Part shown: one piece after another, positions 31,099 to 42,006 of the stretch
Numbering within the stretch: position 1 is the stretch's first letter
Layout: each line of letters opens with the position of its first letter
DNA from: Picochlorum sp. 'celeri'
Lineage: Eukaryota; Chlorophyta; Trebouxiophyceae
Length of the DNA stretch: 64,000 nt
Assembly: GCA_010909725.1 (NCBI GenBank)
Contig: JAACMV010000019.1
Coordinates: 1,116,001 to 1,180,000, forward strand
Direction: 5' to 3'
Made by a program: the position numbers and the translations under genes
Notes under the pieces: model-generated
Database searches by the model: none
Seen by the model: the letters and a program-made list of their open reading frames with translations, nothing else
Told to the model about the DNA's origin: nothing

Positions 31099-33468
31099 AT
31101 GGCACCCCTGTCTCAGAGATTGCAAGGCGGATGCGGTGGTGTTGGACACCAGTTCAGGAAGAATGGGCGCACTGCCTTCTGTAGTAGCCATGCAAATAGC
31201 CAAGCAAGAAGAAGACTTACAATTGTTCCTTGTAAGGCTGCTGCTGAGACGCAGGATGCTGCTCAACGAGGTATGGTAACGTGAGACACCGTCTCCACTG
31301 GGACAGCGTGACCGACTCTATGTATTTGCTATGCAGCTTTGGATGCGATGAAAATGGAGGCAGAGCAAGATGCTGCTTACGAGCCCACAAAGTCTGTGAG
31401 GATGCAGAGAACGTATCCTCTCACAGAGGTGGTGGGTATGGATCACATCAAGCAGGCGCTCCTGCTGGGAGCTGTGGACAATGGGTTGGGAGGCATCGCC
31501 ATTGCGGGGAGAAGAGGTACAGCCAAGTCAATTATGGCAAGAGGAGTGCACGCACTGTTGCCACCGATTGAGGTTATCAAGGGCAGTATGTGCAATGCGG
31601 ATCCCAACAACCAGGATGAGTGGGAGGACGGGCTGGCTGAGAAGCTTGCAGGGGTGGACAAGATCCCCACGCAGATTAAGGACCCGCCATTCATTCAGAT
31701 CCCTCTTGGAGTGACCGAAGATCGCTTGGTGGGTACGGTAGACATTGAGGCATCCATGAAGGCAGGCAAGCCAGTCTTCCAGCCAGGATTGCTTGCAGAA
31801 GCCCACAGGGGAATTCTCTACGTGGATGAGATCAACTTGCTGGATGATGGAATTGCAAACTTGCTGCTTTCTATCCTTTCCGATGGAGTGAATGTCGTCG
31901 AGCGTGAAGGTATTTCGATTTCGCATCCTTGCAAACCGCTGCTTCTTGCAACATACAATCCTGAGGAAGGCCCCTTGAGAGAGCACTTGTTGGACAGAAT
32001 AGCAATAACTTTGTCTGCAGATGTGCCATACACATTCGAGACAAGAGTTGATGCTGTGGAGGCGGCAACAAGGTTCCAGGACTCTCCTCTGGACGTGCTC
32101 AAGCAGGCAGAGGAGACCACCGACGCCCTCAGGTCTAGCGTCATCTTTGCGAGAGAATATCTCGAAGAGGTTGAAATTTCCGATAAGCAGGTCAAGTATT
32201 TGGTCGAAGAGGCTAGGCGTGGAGGAGTGATGGGCCATAGGTCTGAGATTTTTGCAGTTCGAGTAGCAAAGGCATCAGCTGCGCTAGATGGTAGAGATAA
32301 GGTAGAGCCAGAAGATTTGCAGAAAGCGGTCCAATTAGTCATCCTGCCAAGATCGGTGCTGTTAGACCAGCCGCCTCCAGAGGACCAGGATGAGCAACCG
32401 CCCCCACCTCCACCTCCTCCTCCACCAGAAGATCAACAGCAGGAGGAAGATCAGGAGAACGAGGAGGAAGAGGAAGATCCAGAAGACGACGAAGACGATG
32501 ATCAGGAGCAGGAAGACGAGCCAGATCAGATCCCAGAGGAATTCATGTTTGAGTCTGAGGGTGTCATTCTCGATCCATCCGTCCTCATGTTTGCTCAACA
32601 GCAGCAGAGAGCCCAGGGCCGTACAGGAAAAGCTAAAACTCTCATATTCAGCGAGGAAAGAGGACGCTATGTCAAACCTATGCTTCCAAAAGGAAAGGTG
32701 AGACGCCTTGCAGTTGATGCTACATTGCGAACTGCTGCCCCATACCAAGGGCCCCGTAGAAGGAGACAAGCTGAGCGTGGAGGGCCGGACAAGCCCGTGT
32801 ACGTGGAAAGGAGTGATATGAGAAGCAAACGGCTTGCCCGAAAGGCGGGAGCCTTGGTCATGTTCGTTGTGGATGCCTCTGGCAGTATGGCCCTGAACAG
32901 AATGTCAGCAGCTAAAGGTGCCGTCATGCGCCTCCTGGCAGAGTCATATACGTCACGCGATTTCGTGTCTCTTATTCCATTCTATGGAGACAAGGCAGAG
33001 GTACTTTTGCCCCCATCAAAATCCATTGCAATGGCTAGAAGACGCCTTGATTCATTGCCATGTGGTGGAGGCTCGCCTTTGGCCCACGGACTTTCCCTGG
33101 CCGTCAGATTCGGTACACAGGCTAGACAAGGAGGAGATGTCGGGCGTGTCATGGTGGTCCTTCTGACGGATGGAAGGGCAAACGTTAGCTTGGGAAAATC
33201 AAATGAGGACCCTGATGCACTTGCTGAGGATGCCCCAAAGCCAACACAAGAACAATTGCGAGAGGAAGTCTTAGACATGGCAAAGAGGTTGAACGCCGAG
33301 GGGCTGCAGTTGCTCGTGATCGATACAGAAAATAAATTTGTGTCGACAGGATTTGCAGAAGAGATTGCAAAAGCGGCCAACGGAAACTATTACTACTTAC
33401 CAAATGCATCTGATCAAGCCATTGCAGCAGCAACATCCTCCGCCATGGCAGAGGCGAAAGGAAATTGA
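31099..33468 (+). CDS. CHLD: Magnesium chelatase subunit D
   Basis: 767 residues in two exons: 31099-31270 and 31337-33468 (donor GTATGG, acceptor ATGCAG, phase 1). Exon 1 is an Arg/Ser/Ala-rich transit peptide ending near [12 protein letters not shown]. Exon 2 has the AAA-like domain ([48 protein letters not shown]), then a Pro-rich and very acidic hinge (poly-Pro, then Glu/Asp runs), and a C-terminal integrin-I/von Willebrand A domain with the MIDAS-type motif DASGSMA. The P-loop is the degenerate GRRGTAKS usual in ChlD. It pairs with ChlI to drive Mg insertion into protoporphyrin IX by ChlH. The 3' end is 12 bp from the convergent PEX2. Confidence 0.96.
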
Positions 33469-33480
33469 TATCCTATCTAT

Positions 33481-34428
33481 TTAAAAGGATTCATTCTTTG
33501 AATGTAACATACGCACACTCCGAACATTTTGCGAGCAAAGGAGACAGGTGTAGCCCCTTCTCTGTGCAATCCTTGATGCAATACAATAGTAACAATACTC
33601 GTGTCCACACGGCATCACTCTACAATACAACGGACTCTGTGATTGCGTGCGACAAATGGGACAGTATGAGTCGCCGTCAGGATGTGCCAAGCCCCTTCGA
33701 ACAATTAATGTGTTCATCGGCAGGTACCTGCTGAGCACCTGACTTGCAGAGCTGAGATTCAACAGGGGAAGGAGAAACAAGACAAAATCGCTGATTTCAC
33801 TCCAAATTAGCTGCCTATTTAAGTAATCAAAGCTTATCTGCCGTGACGCGCCGACGTGGCTGTACACCACCCGAGCCCCCACACAACGTTCCAGTAATCG
33901 TCTGTATGTGCCATGCCTCAGATAGATGACAAAATTCAGGGCCTCCAGAAGCGTCCATAGACTTTCTATTCGCTGCATGCTTTTCCAAAACCTTCCAGGA
34001 GTACACAAAAATGGTATTCTTGCGGCACGTAGACTGGTGTTCAAATCAATCTGCCGAACCATTCGCGAGGACACTCTCCCCCATACATACGGCAACAATA
34101 TACTCCCCACATACAGCAGCGTCCTCTGCCCTGTTGAAATAGCTCTGACCTTTCCAGAGGATGCACTCCGCTCGTCCCCGTACCGCAGATTCAACAAGGA
34201 CATGCCAGGTGTTGGCTGTCCCTGAGCCACAGTCAACCCAAAGATGATTGTCTTCAGCGCCAGCAAAATCTCTGCGTAGTTGGAACTCATGAACCCCGAG
34301 TGAAAAGTACCCAAACAAGCGTTCAAATAGTCTTTGAACAACCCAAGAAGCTCTTCGTCCAGCTGAGCAGCGTCGCTCTGGCTCGAGCGCAAGACCCGAA
34401 GGCGAAGTGGCTCAAACTGACTCCTCAT
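33481..34428 (-). CDS. PEX2: Peroxin-2, RING E3 ligase of the peroxisomal membrane
   Basis: 315 residues from an ATG at 34428. The N-terminal two thirds form the Pex2/Pex12 helical membrane domain (for example TLLEALNFVIYLRHGTYRRLLERC). The C-terminal RING finger reads CPICRTQ, then CGHEYCYYC, then CLLC. It forms a retrotranslocation channel with PEX10 and PEX12 and ubiquitinates PEX5. It is the first of five consecutive minus-strand genes. No introns are seen. Confidence 0.9.
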   Translation of the reverse strand: MRSQFEPLRLRVLRSSQSDAAQLDEELLGLFKDYLNACLGTFHSGFMSSNYAEILLALKTIIFGLTVAQGQPTPGMSLLNLRYGDERSASSGKVRAISTGQRTLLYVGSILLPYVWGRVSSRMVRQIDLNTSLRAARIPFLCTPGRFWKSMQRIESLWTLLEALNFVIYLRHGTYRRLLERCVGARVVYSHVGASRQISFDYLNRQLIWSEISDFVLFLLPLLNLSSASQVLSRYLPMNTLIVRRGLAHPDGDSYCPICRTQSQSPLYCRVMPCGHEYCYYCIASRIAQRRGYTCLLCSQNVRSVRMLHSKNESF

Positions 34429-34596
34429 CCACCCGCAGCCTCTTTTACCTACCCCCTGTTGTCAATAACTTATACAATGAGCATCAAATCTACCGACTTG
34501 AGCCGGTTTCGCCGGTTACCGACAGGTGCGTGACAAGAGTTGCAGCCGAATACGCCGCACAGCATCGTGGTATTAATCCATCAATTCAATATAAAT

Positions 34597-35365
34597 TTAT
34601 TTAACGCATTCGTAGTTATCAGCACAGGCATTCCGTTTGCCGCAATGACTGCACGGATTTAGATCAATGTCCACTCCAGTCAGGGCTTTGATTTCCTCCT
34701 CCAGCCGCTGGTGGAAGAGGTGACCATCCCTCTTGTACGTCCAGAACCCTTTCACGAAATCGTAGCGCACAGGTCCACTGCAAGGAAGGCAATAGTAGGG
34801 GTCACGCATGAATTGGTGTGGGGTTGCAGCACATGATGTGTGAGGTGGGTTGGAATGCATACCATACCTTACTGGCGAGGACACCCATATCTGCTTGTTG
34901 GGAGTCTGCTTGTTGATCACATACGTCCCAATCGATCCCAAGTTCAAATTTAGAACGCCTTGGCTCAACTCGACGTCGGCATCGTCGGCATCTATGTCAT
35001 CTAACAAGTTTTCAAAAGCCTCTACAAGATACTCCAAGGTGTGGTCTGCCTCCTTGTGATAGCGAACGTCATCAATCTCATCCCTGCAGTATGATGGTGC
35101 ATTGTCATTACATAGCCATTGTAACAGCATACGAGAGCGATGCGTACTCGTTCCCTGTCGAGAGACGTCGTCGCTCACCCGTCTTGCCAGGGAGAGCAGG
35201 TGTGGTTCCGTGGGAGGCCACCATCTGGCTCCATGTGACATAACGCGATGCCATGACAATTAGCATTGGGTCTTCTCCCACGGCAAGGTTGGGTGGGATG
35301 GTCCGCAAGGCTCGAGTTGTCCGTGCTGCGTGGCGACGAAGGAGGTTCAGACTCTGCCGAAGCAT
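34597..35365 (-). CDS. FH: Frataxin
   Basis: 209 residues in three exons: 35365-35133, 35083-34868 and 34777-34597 (introns 49 and 90 bp, donors GTATGC and GTATGG, phase 2 at both). Exon 1 begins MLRQSLNLLRRHAARTTRAL, a textbook mitochondrial presequence. The core matches frataxin: an acidic helix (DHTLEYLVEAFENLLDDID), then LGTYVINKQTP-type sequence as GSIGTYVINKQTPNKQIWVSSP, and SGPVRYDFVKGFWTYKRDG. Frataxin activates the NFS1-ISCU iron-sulfur cluster machinery. After the last core helix there is an unusual Cys-rich tail, CSHCGKRNACADNYEC. Intron 2 is a multiple of three and free of stops, so it reads through as an open frame; only the spliced form keeps the conserved SSP-SGP junction. Confidence 0.93.
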
Positions 35366-35417
35366 TCTACTTTCACAGGGCTATTGGTGCCAATAATAAT
35401 AAATAATGCCTTAGAAT

Positions 35418-38400
35418 CTATGCATACGCCATGAAATAATTGGGTAAGAGGCGGGGTCTCACCCGCTGTCCAGGTCTCAATTTCAGTTTGAATGCTGATC
35501 TGGGGAGGCAGCATGTTGGGACATTGTCGCCGTACACGATTCTTGTGAGCGCTTCTGCTCCGTCGATCAGGCGAATCCCCATCCGACACAAGAGCGCCTC
35601 TTCGCATATGACGACGACGCCATCTCGCACGGCAGGAAGCTGCCACCATCCGGGTTGGGAGGCAATGTCACACAGGTCATTGAATACCTTGGCACTCTTA
35701 TCCCCGCTGTTGATGATTGGCGCACAGATCACTAAATAGTCAGGGGCAAAGGCGACCAGATCATCCCAGGAGATGATCATTTTATTACGGCCGCGCGTTG
35801 GCAGGGGCTGGCCCCCGACTAGTTCGACCAAATCTCGGACCCACGCTCCTTCCACAGTGAGAGGGTGCAACGATCCCAAGACGGCAATCTTGGGTACCGC
35901 GGGCATGCTGGGAGATGTCAACTTGGCTTTCTGTGAGTACATAACAACCTTTCTTAGGCGCTCTCTGACCTTTTTCACGATTGCGACCGCTTGGTCCCTC
36001 TCATGAATAGCATCGCCAATGTCCACAATGTGCTGCAGTACGTCTGCTAGAGAATGGGACGTGAACTCGATCAGCTTGGTTCGCCGTGAAGCTCTGTAGA
36101 TCTTTTCTCTCACGTGCTTCTGTATCTTGCTGGAGCCAATCTTTTCAGGGATGAGCATGAGGATAAGATCGGGCTGCACCTGGGCCACAACTTCATAGTC
36201 AATATCTGTACTACCCACTCTTCCAAAGGACATTTTCACTGCATTTTCGAGAAGAGCGTCCCCAAAGGCAGAATCAGATCCCGCATCGCTACTATTACGC
36301 CTCGAATGAAAATGCTGAAGTGCTTGAACTGATTTGCTCTGAAGCATGCCAACTGACCCATCTGTCATGATGGCAGGTCCCAGCCCATGCCGTGACACAT
36401 CAATCACTCTGGAGGTGATGTCAAAGGCTTGCAAAATATCTCGGATACCAGCATCACAGACGCCTATCGATTTATTTTCAGTCGTATTCGCCAAACCTGT
36501 CGGGTTAACATCCAAATACTGGGCAGCCTCCTTGAGATATTGACTCCCATGGTCAGGATACCGGGATGCTGTGTGAACACTCTCGATCTTCTTTTTTCCA
36601 AACGCAGGAGGATTCTGGTAGCGTTCCATTAGCTCCGACCCTTCGCTCGAAAGAACTGACTGCGATTCTGAATTGTTGGACACTCTGTGCTGCACCCCAT
36701 AGCGCTCGTGTGACACCCTTGCACTGTGTTGTTTGTAGTCTGCATCTTGAGCCATGCCGCCACCTTGCATGCGCGTCAAGTTGCGCCGAGAAGCAGCCAA
36801 AGTATTCAGATCTGTTGCGCTCCCTAACTGAACTGGTGAAGCGGCACCAGAAGATTTCTGGTCGTATGCCGTGTGGTCAAATGCAAAAGCAGTCCTGTGA
36901 CAGAGAGATCCCGAGCTCTGTGGTTTTGGCAACATGAACTGTTTCGAATCCATCATCGCGCTAAAGTCGTATGTATTCAAGTCCATCGATTGTGGCCTTG
37001 AGCGTGCTCGAGAAAGGTCTGGTGAGGAGTGGACCCCAAGCATTCCCAAGTTTGAACGATTTCCCAGAGGCTGCACATTCAACAAATCATATCAGAACAG
37101 TCAGCACCTAATTTCAACGCAGTGATGGAAAACGTACTGTCAAAGGAGGTGTATATGCTACCGAGCCCTCCAAACAATCTGCCACCCTACGAGACCCTGC
37201 AACTGCTGCAGTAACGGCTCCGACATTAACTTCCTGGCATTTGCTCACGAGGGTCTTTAATACACCTTCCGAGGAGCCAAAATAATGGTGAACATACGAA
37301 GCCAGCACATTTGATGTGGTGTAGCCATCTATCATGCCAGAAGCTTGAGCAATGGGCTTCTTGCCGCGGAAAACTCTGGCCTCATACGAGCTGGTCCACT
37401 CATCGGTCGACTGAATGCCACCAATATGCTGTTCCTGAACAAGCTCACTATCACTGCAAATATAACCCTTGATTGTAGCTCCAGGGGTGAATATCGGGCA
37501 ATTATCTTTGACCTTGACTTCTACGTAACTTTTCATCACCTGTGTTCTTGACATGATGGCCCGAAAAGGGAAGATTCCGACCATGGGTTGCTGAGGAAAC
37601 CCGGTGCGAGTCTGCAAGCTTTGACACAAAGCAAGTAACCCTCCACCTTCCGCCAGAACAACTCCACCAGATTCGACAAATTTTTTCATCCCTGCTCGAA
37701 ATACTTTGTTGTCGGCCAGTGTGGCCGCATGCAATTCTGGTACCCCACCGCCAAGGTACACTGCTGCTATGTTTGGTGGCAGAGGATCGGTGAGAGGTGA
37801 GAAGAAGACTAGTTCTAACCCATGGATCCTCATCAACTCTAAATTTTCTTCGTAATAAAAGCAAAATGCATTGTCCCTTGCAATGGCTATCCGTGAGACT
37901 GGGCTGCGACCGTTGGCCTCCTCAGAATGTCCTCCTGATGAGACTTGGTCGGAGGAAGTACTCCCACTTCGCTCCTGGTTACCATGCTTCTCCATCTGCC
38001 CTTGCTTTGCTCTTTTTCTTCGCTCCCTCCTTTTGGCATTCTTTGATTTCCGTTGCGCGGGTACACCATTCCTCTCTGTTGGAGGGAGGTCTCCTGGGGG
38101 ACACCTCGCATCAAGTGATTCCCGAGCAATTGCCACCAGCGCCTTGACATCAACATACTGACATACGACGGAAGATAAGTTAAATATTTTGTTGTCGATC
38201 ACCGATGAATCGAACGCAGACTCGAGGGTGCCATCTGGGGAAGCTTCATCAAATGGAATGCCACCCAGAATAGGAATCTCATGCGGGCAAGCATTGTTCA
38301 CAATGGCCTCGAGCTCTACCAGATCGTCCTGTTCTCCGACATTATTAAATATAATTCCAGCTATTCGAACTCCCTTGTCCCACGTGCAGTAGCCTCTCAC

Positions 38401-38969
38401 GAGAGCACCAATGCTGTTCTCCAGCTTTGACCCATCCATCACCAAAACCACGGGAACATTCAACCACTTTGCCACCTGGGCGGTGCTGAACGGCAAGAGA
38501 TCCTCAGATCCGCCTGCAATGGGACATTTGAGATCATCCAAAAGGCCCATCGTCCCTTCCACGATGCAAAAATCGGCATCTTTTCTGTGCCTGTGCCACA
38601 CGTCCCTCAACCCACGCGGACTCGAAAACCACCTATCAAGGTTAATGGAAGGTCTTCCTGTGGCACGGGCATGATACAAAGGATCAACAAAGTCTGCATA
38701 GTATATGGCATTGCCCGTAAGTACCGGATGTGCGAGAAGGAAACAGTGGTGAGGTTGGGAAAACAGTTGCGCACCTGGACCAACTTTAAACGCTTGCACA
38801 GAGGTGTTTCCATCGCTGCATCCATTCAATGCCATTAAATAACCATATCACTCATTTTCATACCCAAAAATCACCCGTACCTGAGTGCTGCCATGAGTCC
38901 CAAAGAGACTGAGGATTTCCCCACCGCGGTCGACGACCCGGCTATTATCAACGTGGGACACTCTGTCAT
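35418..38969 (-). CDS. Fusion of cobyrinate a,c-diamide synthase-like (CbiA/CobB) and BtuF-like cobalamin-binding domains
   Basis: 1112 residues in four exons: 38969-38881, 38815-38775, 38693-37138 and 37070-35418. All junctions keep phase (donors GTACGG, GTGCGC, GTACGT; acceptors GCAG, TGCAG, TGCAG). Exon 1 supplies the P-loop AGSSTAVGKSS, exon 2 the QAFKVGP motif, and exon 3 continues DFVDPLYHARATGRPSINLD, exactly the CobB order. The glutaminase domain follows, but where CobB has AECGG this protein has AEGGG, so the nucleophilic Cys is missing; the ASYVHHYF His segment is kept. After a 170-residue low-complexity linker comes a BtuF/periplasmic-binding-like module (VVAQVQPDLILMLIP, IAVLGSLHPLTVEGAW, DDLVAFAPDYLVICAP). 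A role in corrinoid binding or salvage is inference. No plastid leader is obvious. Confidence 0.82.
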
Positions 38970-39111
38970 TCTATATCAACAAATAGATGCGACATGTTTC
39001 AAATGTTTTGATTGAATAATATACAATTCATTCTCAAGGAAGGAAGTGCTCCCTCCGTTGCCTTTTTGAGGGATTCATTGATTTTTGCAAAGCTTTGAGC
39101 TACATAAATAC

Positions 39112-39789
39112 CTAGATCACGCCATAAATATGCCGGCCATCTTCATCGTCTTGGCAGATGAGTCTTTGGCAAAACCAGATACCATCGTATCTCCCTCCCA
39201 GCTCCCGTACCATGGTGAACTCAAACATGGCCTCTCGTTTTTGCCATGCATTCTTCACCTTGACTCGACTCTTCCATACGTGCTCAGATACTTCTAGGCC
39301 GCTACATATCGTGTACTCTGTGTGGTTCACCAAAATTCTGTAGCATTCGGTATTCATGATTCTTCGAAATCTCTCAAACTGCCCCAGATCCAGGCTTCTG
39401 CCAAAGTAAAAGCTGGGCGCAAACGGATCGAGGTGTCTCCCGGCAAAACGATACAAAACCTCAATCCCGTGGTCCGGATAAGGCTCGTTGTTGTTCTGCA
39501 GCGCCTCGAGCTGCTTCATGATGGCTTCCTCTCGAGAGTATTCGAGAGATGGCCTAAAATCGTGTGCTTCGCTCTCTTTGCGCTTTCCCCGTTCAAACAA
39601 GAAAGAGTTTGGTCCTTCCGACTCTGGACCACGTTGGGCCCTAGGAGCTCCTCCATGTAATTTATTATTAGCATATTTTCTTCCGCCTCGTGCAATCAGG
39701 ATTCTGGGGGTGGAACGTGCGGTTGCGTTCCACCCTTTGACCCTTTGCCAAGGCTGTAGTAGAAAGGACGTTTGTTTACAGAAATCCAT
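39112..39789 (-). CDS. Unknown protein, possibly NTF2/DUF4864-like, coupled to the BOR gene
   Basis: 225 residues. The first 50 residues are basic and Ser/Arg/Gln-rich, like an organelle leader. The C-terminal 130 residues look like a compact alpha+beta domain (EVLYRFAGRHLDPF, YFGRSLDLGQFERFRRIM, then strands with REAMFEFTMVREL and DGIWFCQRLICQ) that resembles the NTF2-like fold of DUF4864-type proteins; the assignment is tentative. Its ATG at 39789 shares one base with the TAA stop of the upstream BOR transporter (TAATG), so a separate promoter would have to lie within the BOR coding region, or the two are read from one mRNA. Function is unknown. Confidence 0.65.
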   Translation of the reverse strand: MDFCKQTSFLLQPWQRVKGWNATARSTPRILIARGGRKYANNKLHGGAPRAQRGPESEGPNSFLFERGKRKESEAHDFRPSLEYSREEAIMKQLEALQNNNEPYPDHGIEVLYRFAGRHLDPFAPSFYFGRSLDLGQFERFRRIMNTECYRILVNHTEYTICSGLEVSEHVWKSRVKVKNAWQKREAMFEFTMVRELGGRYDGIWFCQRLICQDDEDGRHIYGVI

Positions 39790-41788
39790 TACACGCTGTT
39801 TCCCTGGTCATTATTGTCATTATGATTCGAATTATTACTGGAATTGTTATTCCTTGAGTGCCTGTGGCGTATTGAAGATCTCCTGGCCTCGATTTCTCGG
39901 TGAGACGCGTGATGGACCACCCGGAAATGGGCCATTTCAGATTCAATATCTTCTTCCTCGTGCCCATCCTCAATGCCCAGACCTTGCTCTTGCGCTTCCC
40001 TGATCGCTTCTTCGTGAGGTAGAGGACCAGCTTCTTCTTCGGTCAATTTGTCTAATTCCTCCAGGTAGACTGCATTGAACATTTTAGGCATCATGTACTG
40101 CCTGAATGGAACCAACAGCATGATGGGAATGGGGAATAAAACACCAGCGACTCCAGCCCAAGTGATGCCGTATATTCCAAGAACGATCACTGTTTGCAGC
40201 GCAGTAAAAGCAGCAATAACCTTGAATGGGACTGTCTCCAGAAATGCAACATGCTGCTCTTCCAGTGCCATGTATCTTCTCTTAGGATCTGTCAGCAGGA
40301 GGAGAATTCTCTCCCACAGTTGTGAGCCAGGAAGTGATTCGCATGCCATAAATGCGAAATATCCCCAGAGGACAGCTGTTGGCAACCATCGGATGGCGGG
40401 GGTGAGTCCGAGGCAGGCCCCAATGGCGAGGGCCTGAGCGAGCCCAGAGCCACGCTGTTCTGCAACTCTGAGCGGAATGTAATCACCACCATCATGTGGA
40501 GGCGTGGGTGTTTCTGTTGAAGTAACATCCACTCCTTTTGAACCCTCTCGGATACCATTGGCGGAGGGGTGTTCGCGCTGCCGTTTTCTCTGTCCACTCT
40601 CTACCAAGGCAAGGCTCTTTGTGTGCATGGGAGACTGCGGAATCACCCCATTCACTGGAGGAATGCCGAGCAGACCGCACAGCAGTGTCATGAGCGCCAA
40701 AAGCATCATATCATAATGATATGTGCTTGGCTTTTTTAGGTTAAATTCTGGCTGCTGCGCCAGTTGGCTGCTGACATTGTGGTCAAAGAAAAAGAGCACC
40801 GTGATGATGATGGCTGGGATAACAGCTGCTCCAATGTACTTGGAGGGGACAGACGACATGACAGTCGTCACCTTCCAACAGTCCTTTACATCCCATGTGT
40901 TGGGCGTTTGGACCCTGGCGGGAACCCCAGGATAATCAACAGCATAACTGAGACCAGTCCAGACCACTACAAGCAGAGGCACTCCATAATCTGCCAAAAG
41001 AGCCCGCAGCGGCGCGAACAAAAATCGCCACTTCCGAGCTTTTCTAATCATGAGCGATGTAATGAGCATACCAAAGGCCAGAAATAAGCTCCAAAGGCCA
41101 TTCATTGTGCGTCCATCAGAAGTCAACTCCTCCCTTTGAAACTCCTCTACCAAGCCTTTGATGGCCTGTTGCATGAACAATATAGCAATCAGAGCCCCAA
41201 AAGCCTCTCCGGCAAATCGAGTAAATTTATTAATGTACACGCAGGCATTAGTGACTGCCAAAACTGCAACAAATATGGCGGTGAACACGCAAACCCAAGA
41301 GCTCCAAGCCAAGAACAAATTTCTTCCAAGATCTTCTCTGTCCTTGGCAAAATCATACATATACTTGTACACCAAAACAATTGGCTCCGCCACACCGACA
41401 ATGAGCAATGGCTGCCCTCCAAAAACAGCTTGCATTACGCCAGTTGTAGCACACGCTGCCAGCACATGAACTACATTGATCAACCCATCAGTCTCGGAGG
41501 CAAATTGTTCCCCGAATGCTAAAGCGGGAACCACTGAAGCAAAAAATATGTATGTCGATGCAGCAGCCACCCTGCACGCAAGAAGGGCTAGCATGACTCA
41601 TTCATACACACACAGAGTTGACCAGCCACAAAACGTTTCTTTCAGTACCTTAATTTATTCTTCCCAATATCCTTCCAGTCGCTTTCATACCATGGAAATC
41701 TCTTTCTTACATCCTTATATATTCCAGATCCGATGGAAAGCACAATATTTGACACAGTGGTCGATGCCGAGAACGAGGCACCCGGCAT
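39789..41788 (-). CDS. BOR1: BOR-type borate/anion transporter (SLC4 family)
   Basis: 640 residues in two exons: 41788-41649 and 41571-39789 (intron 77 bp, donor GTACTG, acceptor GTGCAG). Exon 1 ends with IYKDVRKRFPWYESDW, which aligns with the conserved segment before TM1. Exon 2 begins VAAASTYIFFASVVPALAFGEQ and includes GGQPLLIVGVAEP, the family hallmark, then FMQQAIKGLVEEF, SQLAQQPEFNLKKPSTYHYD and GVIPQSPMHTKSLA. About ten or more membrane spans are visible. Plant BORs export borate; some relatives move bicarbonate, and the substrate here is not determined by sequence. The C-terminal tail has Asn and His runs. Its stop overlaps the next gene's start by 1 nt. Confidence 0.92.
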
Positions 41789-42006
41789 GCTGCAGTACGT
41801 GGAATGCAGCAGCGATACCGGTACATCTACAGCCCTTTTAGATCCTCACTGTTGTATTTGTGAATTAAATATGGTGCTTTTCGGCATGCAGATGGAATGT
41901 GTCAGCAATATATTGTATTTTTATTCTACTTTAATACAGAACTCTACCGCAATGCGTCGTTGATTGGGCAATCATGCATCGCATTCATATTGAATTAATT
42001 TTTTAG
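41789..42006. other. Divergent region upstream of BOR and ADC synthase; first ADCS exon unresolved
   Basis: 218 bp between the BOR start and the apparent splice acceptor (T-run then AG at 42005-42006) of the ADC synthase gene. A 5' exon of that gene with its start codon probably lies here or overlaps the BOR first exon in antisense. Several ATGs and AG acceptors exist and I could not choose among them. Confidence 0.4.

Noticed and set aside
37071..37137. Stop codon that would separate the CobB-like and BtuF-like frames into two genes
   Set aside because: The first frame continues past a GTACGT donor into non-conserved residues, and the second lacks an ATG at its apparent start (only TTG). 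Splicing joins both in phase 0, so one gene is the better model.
41733..41963. Plus-strand ORF upstream of ADC synthase
   Set aside because: Most of it is antisense to the BOR first exon and it has no leader-like or conserved features. Part could still be a 5' exon of ADCS but I cannot support it.
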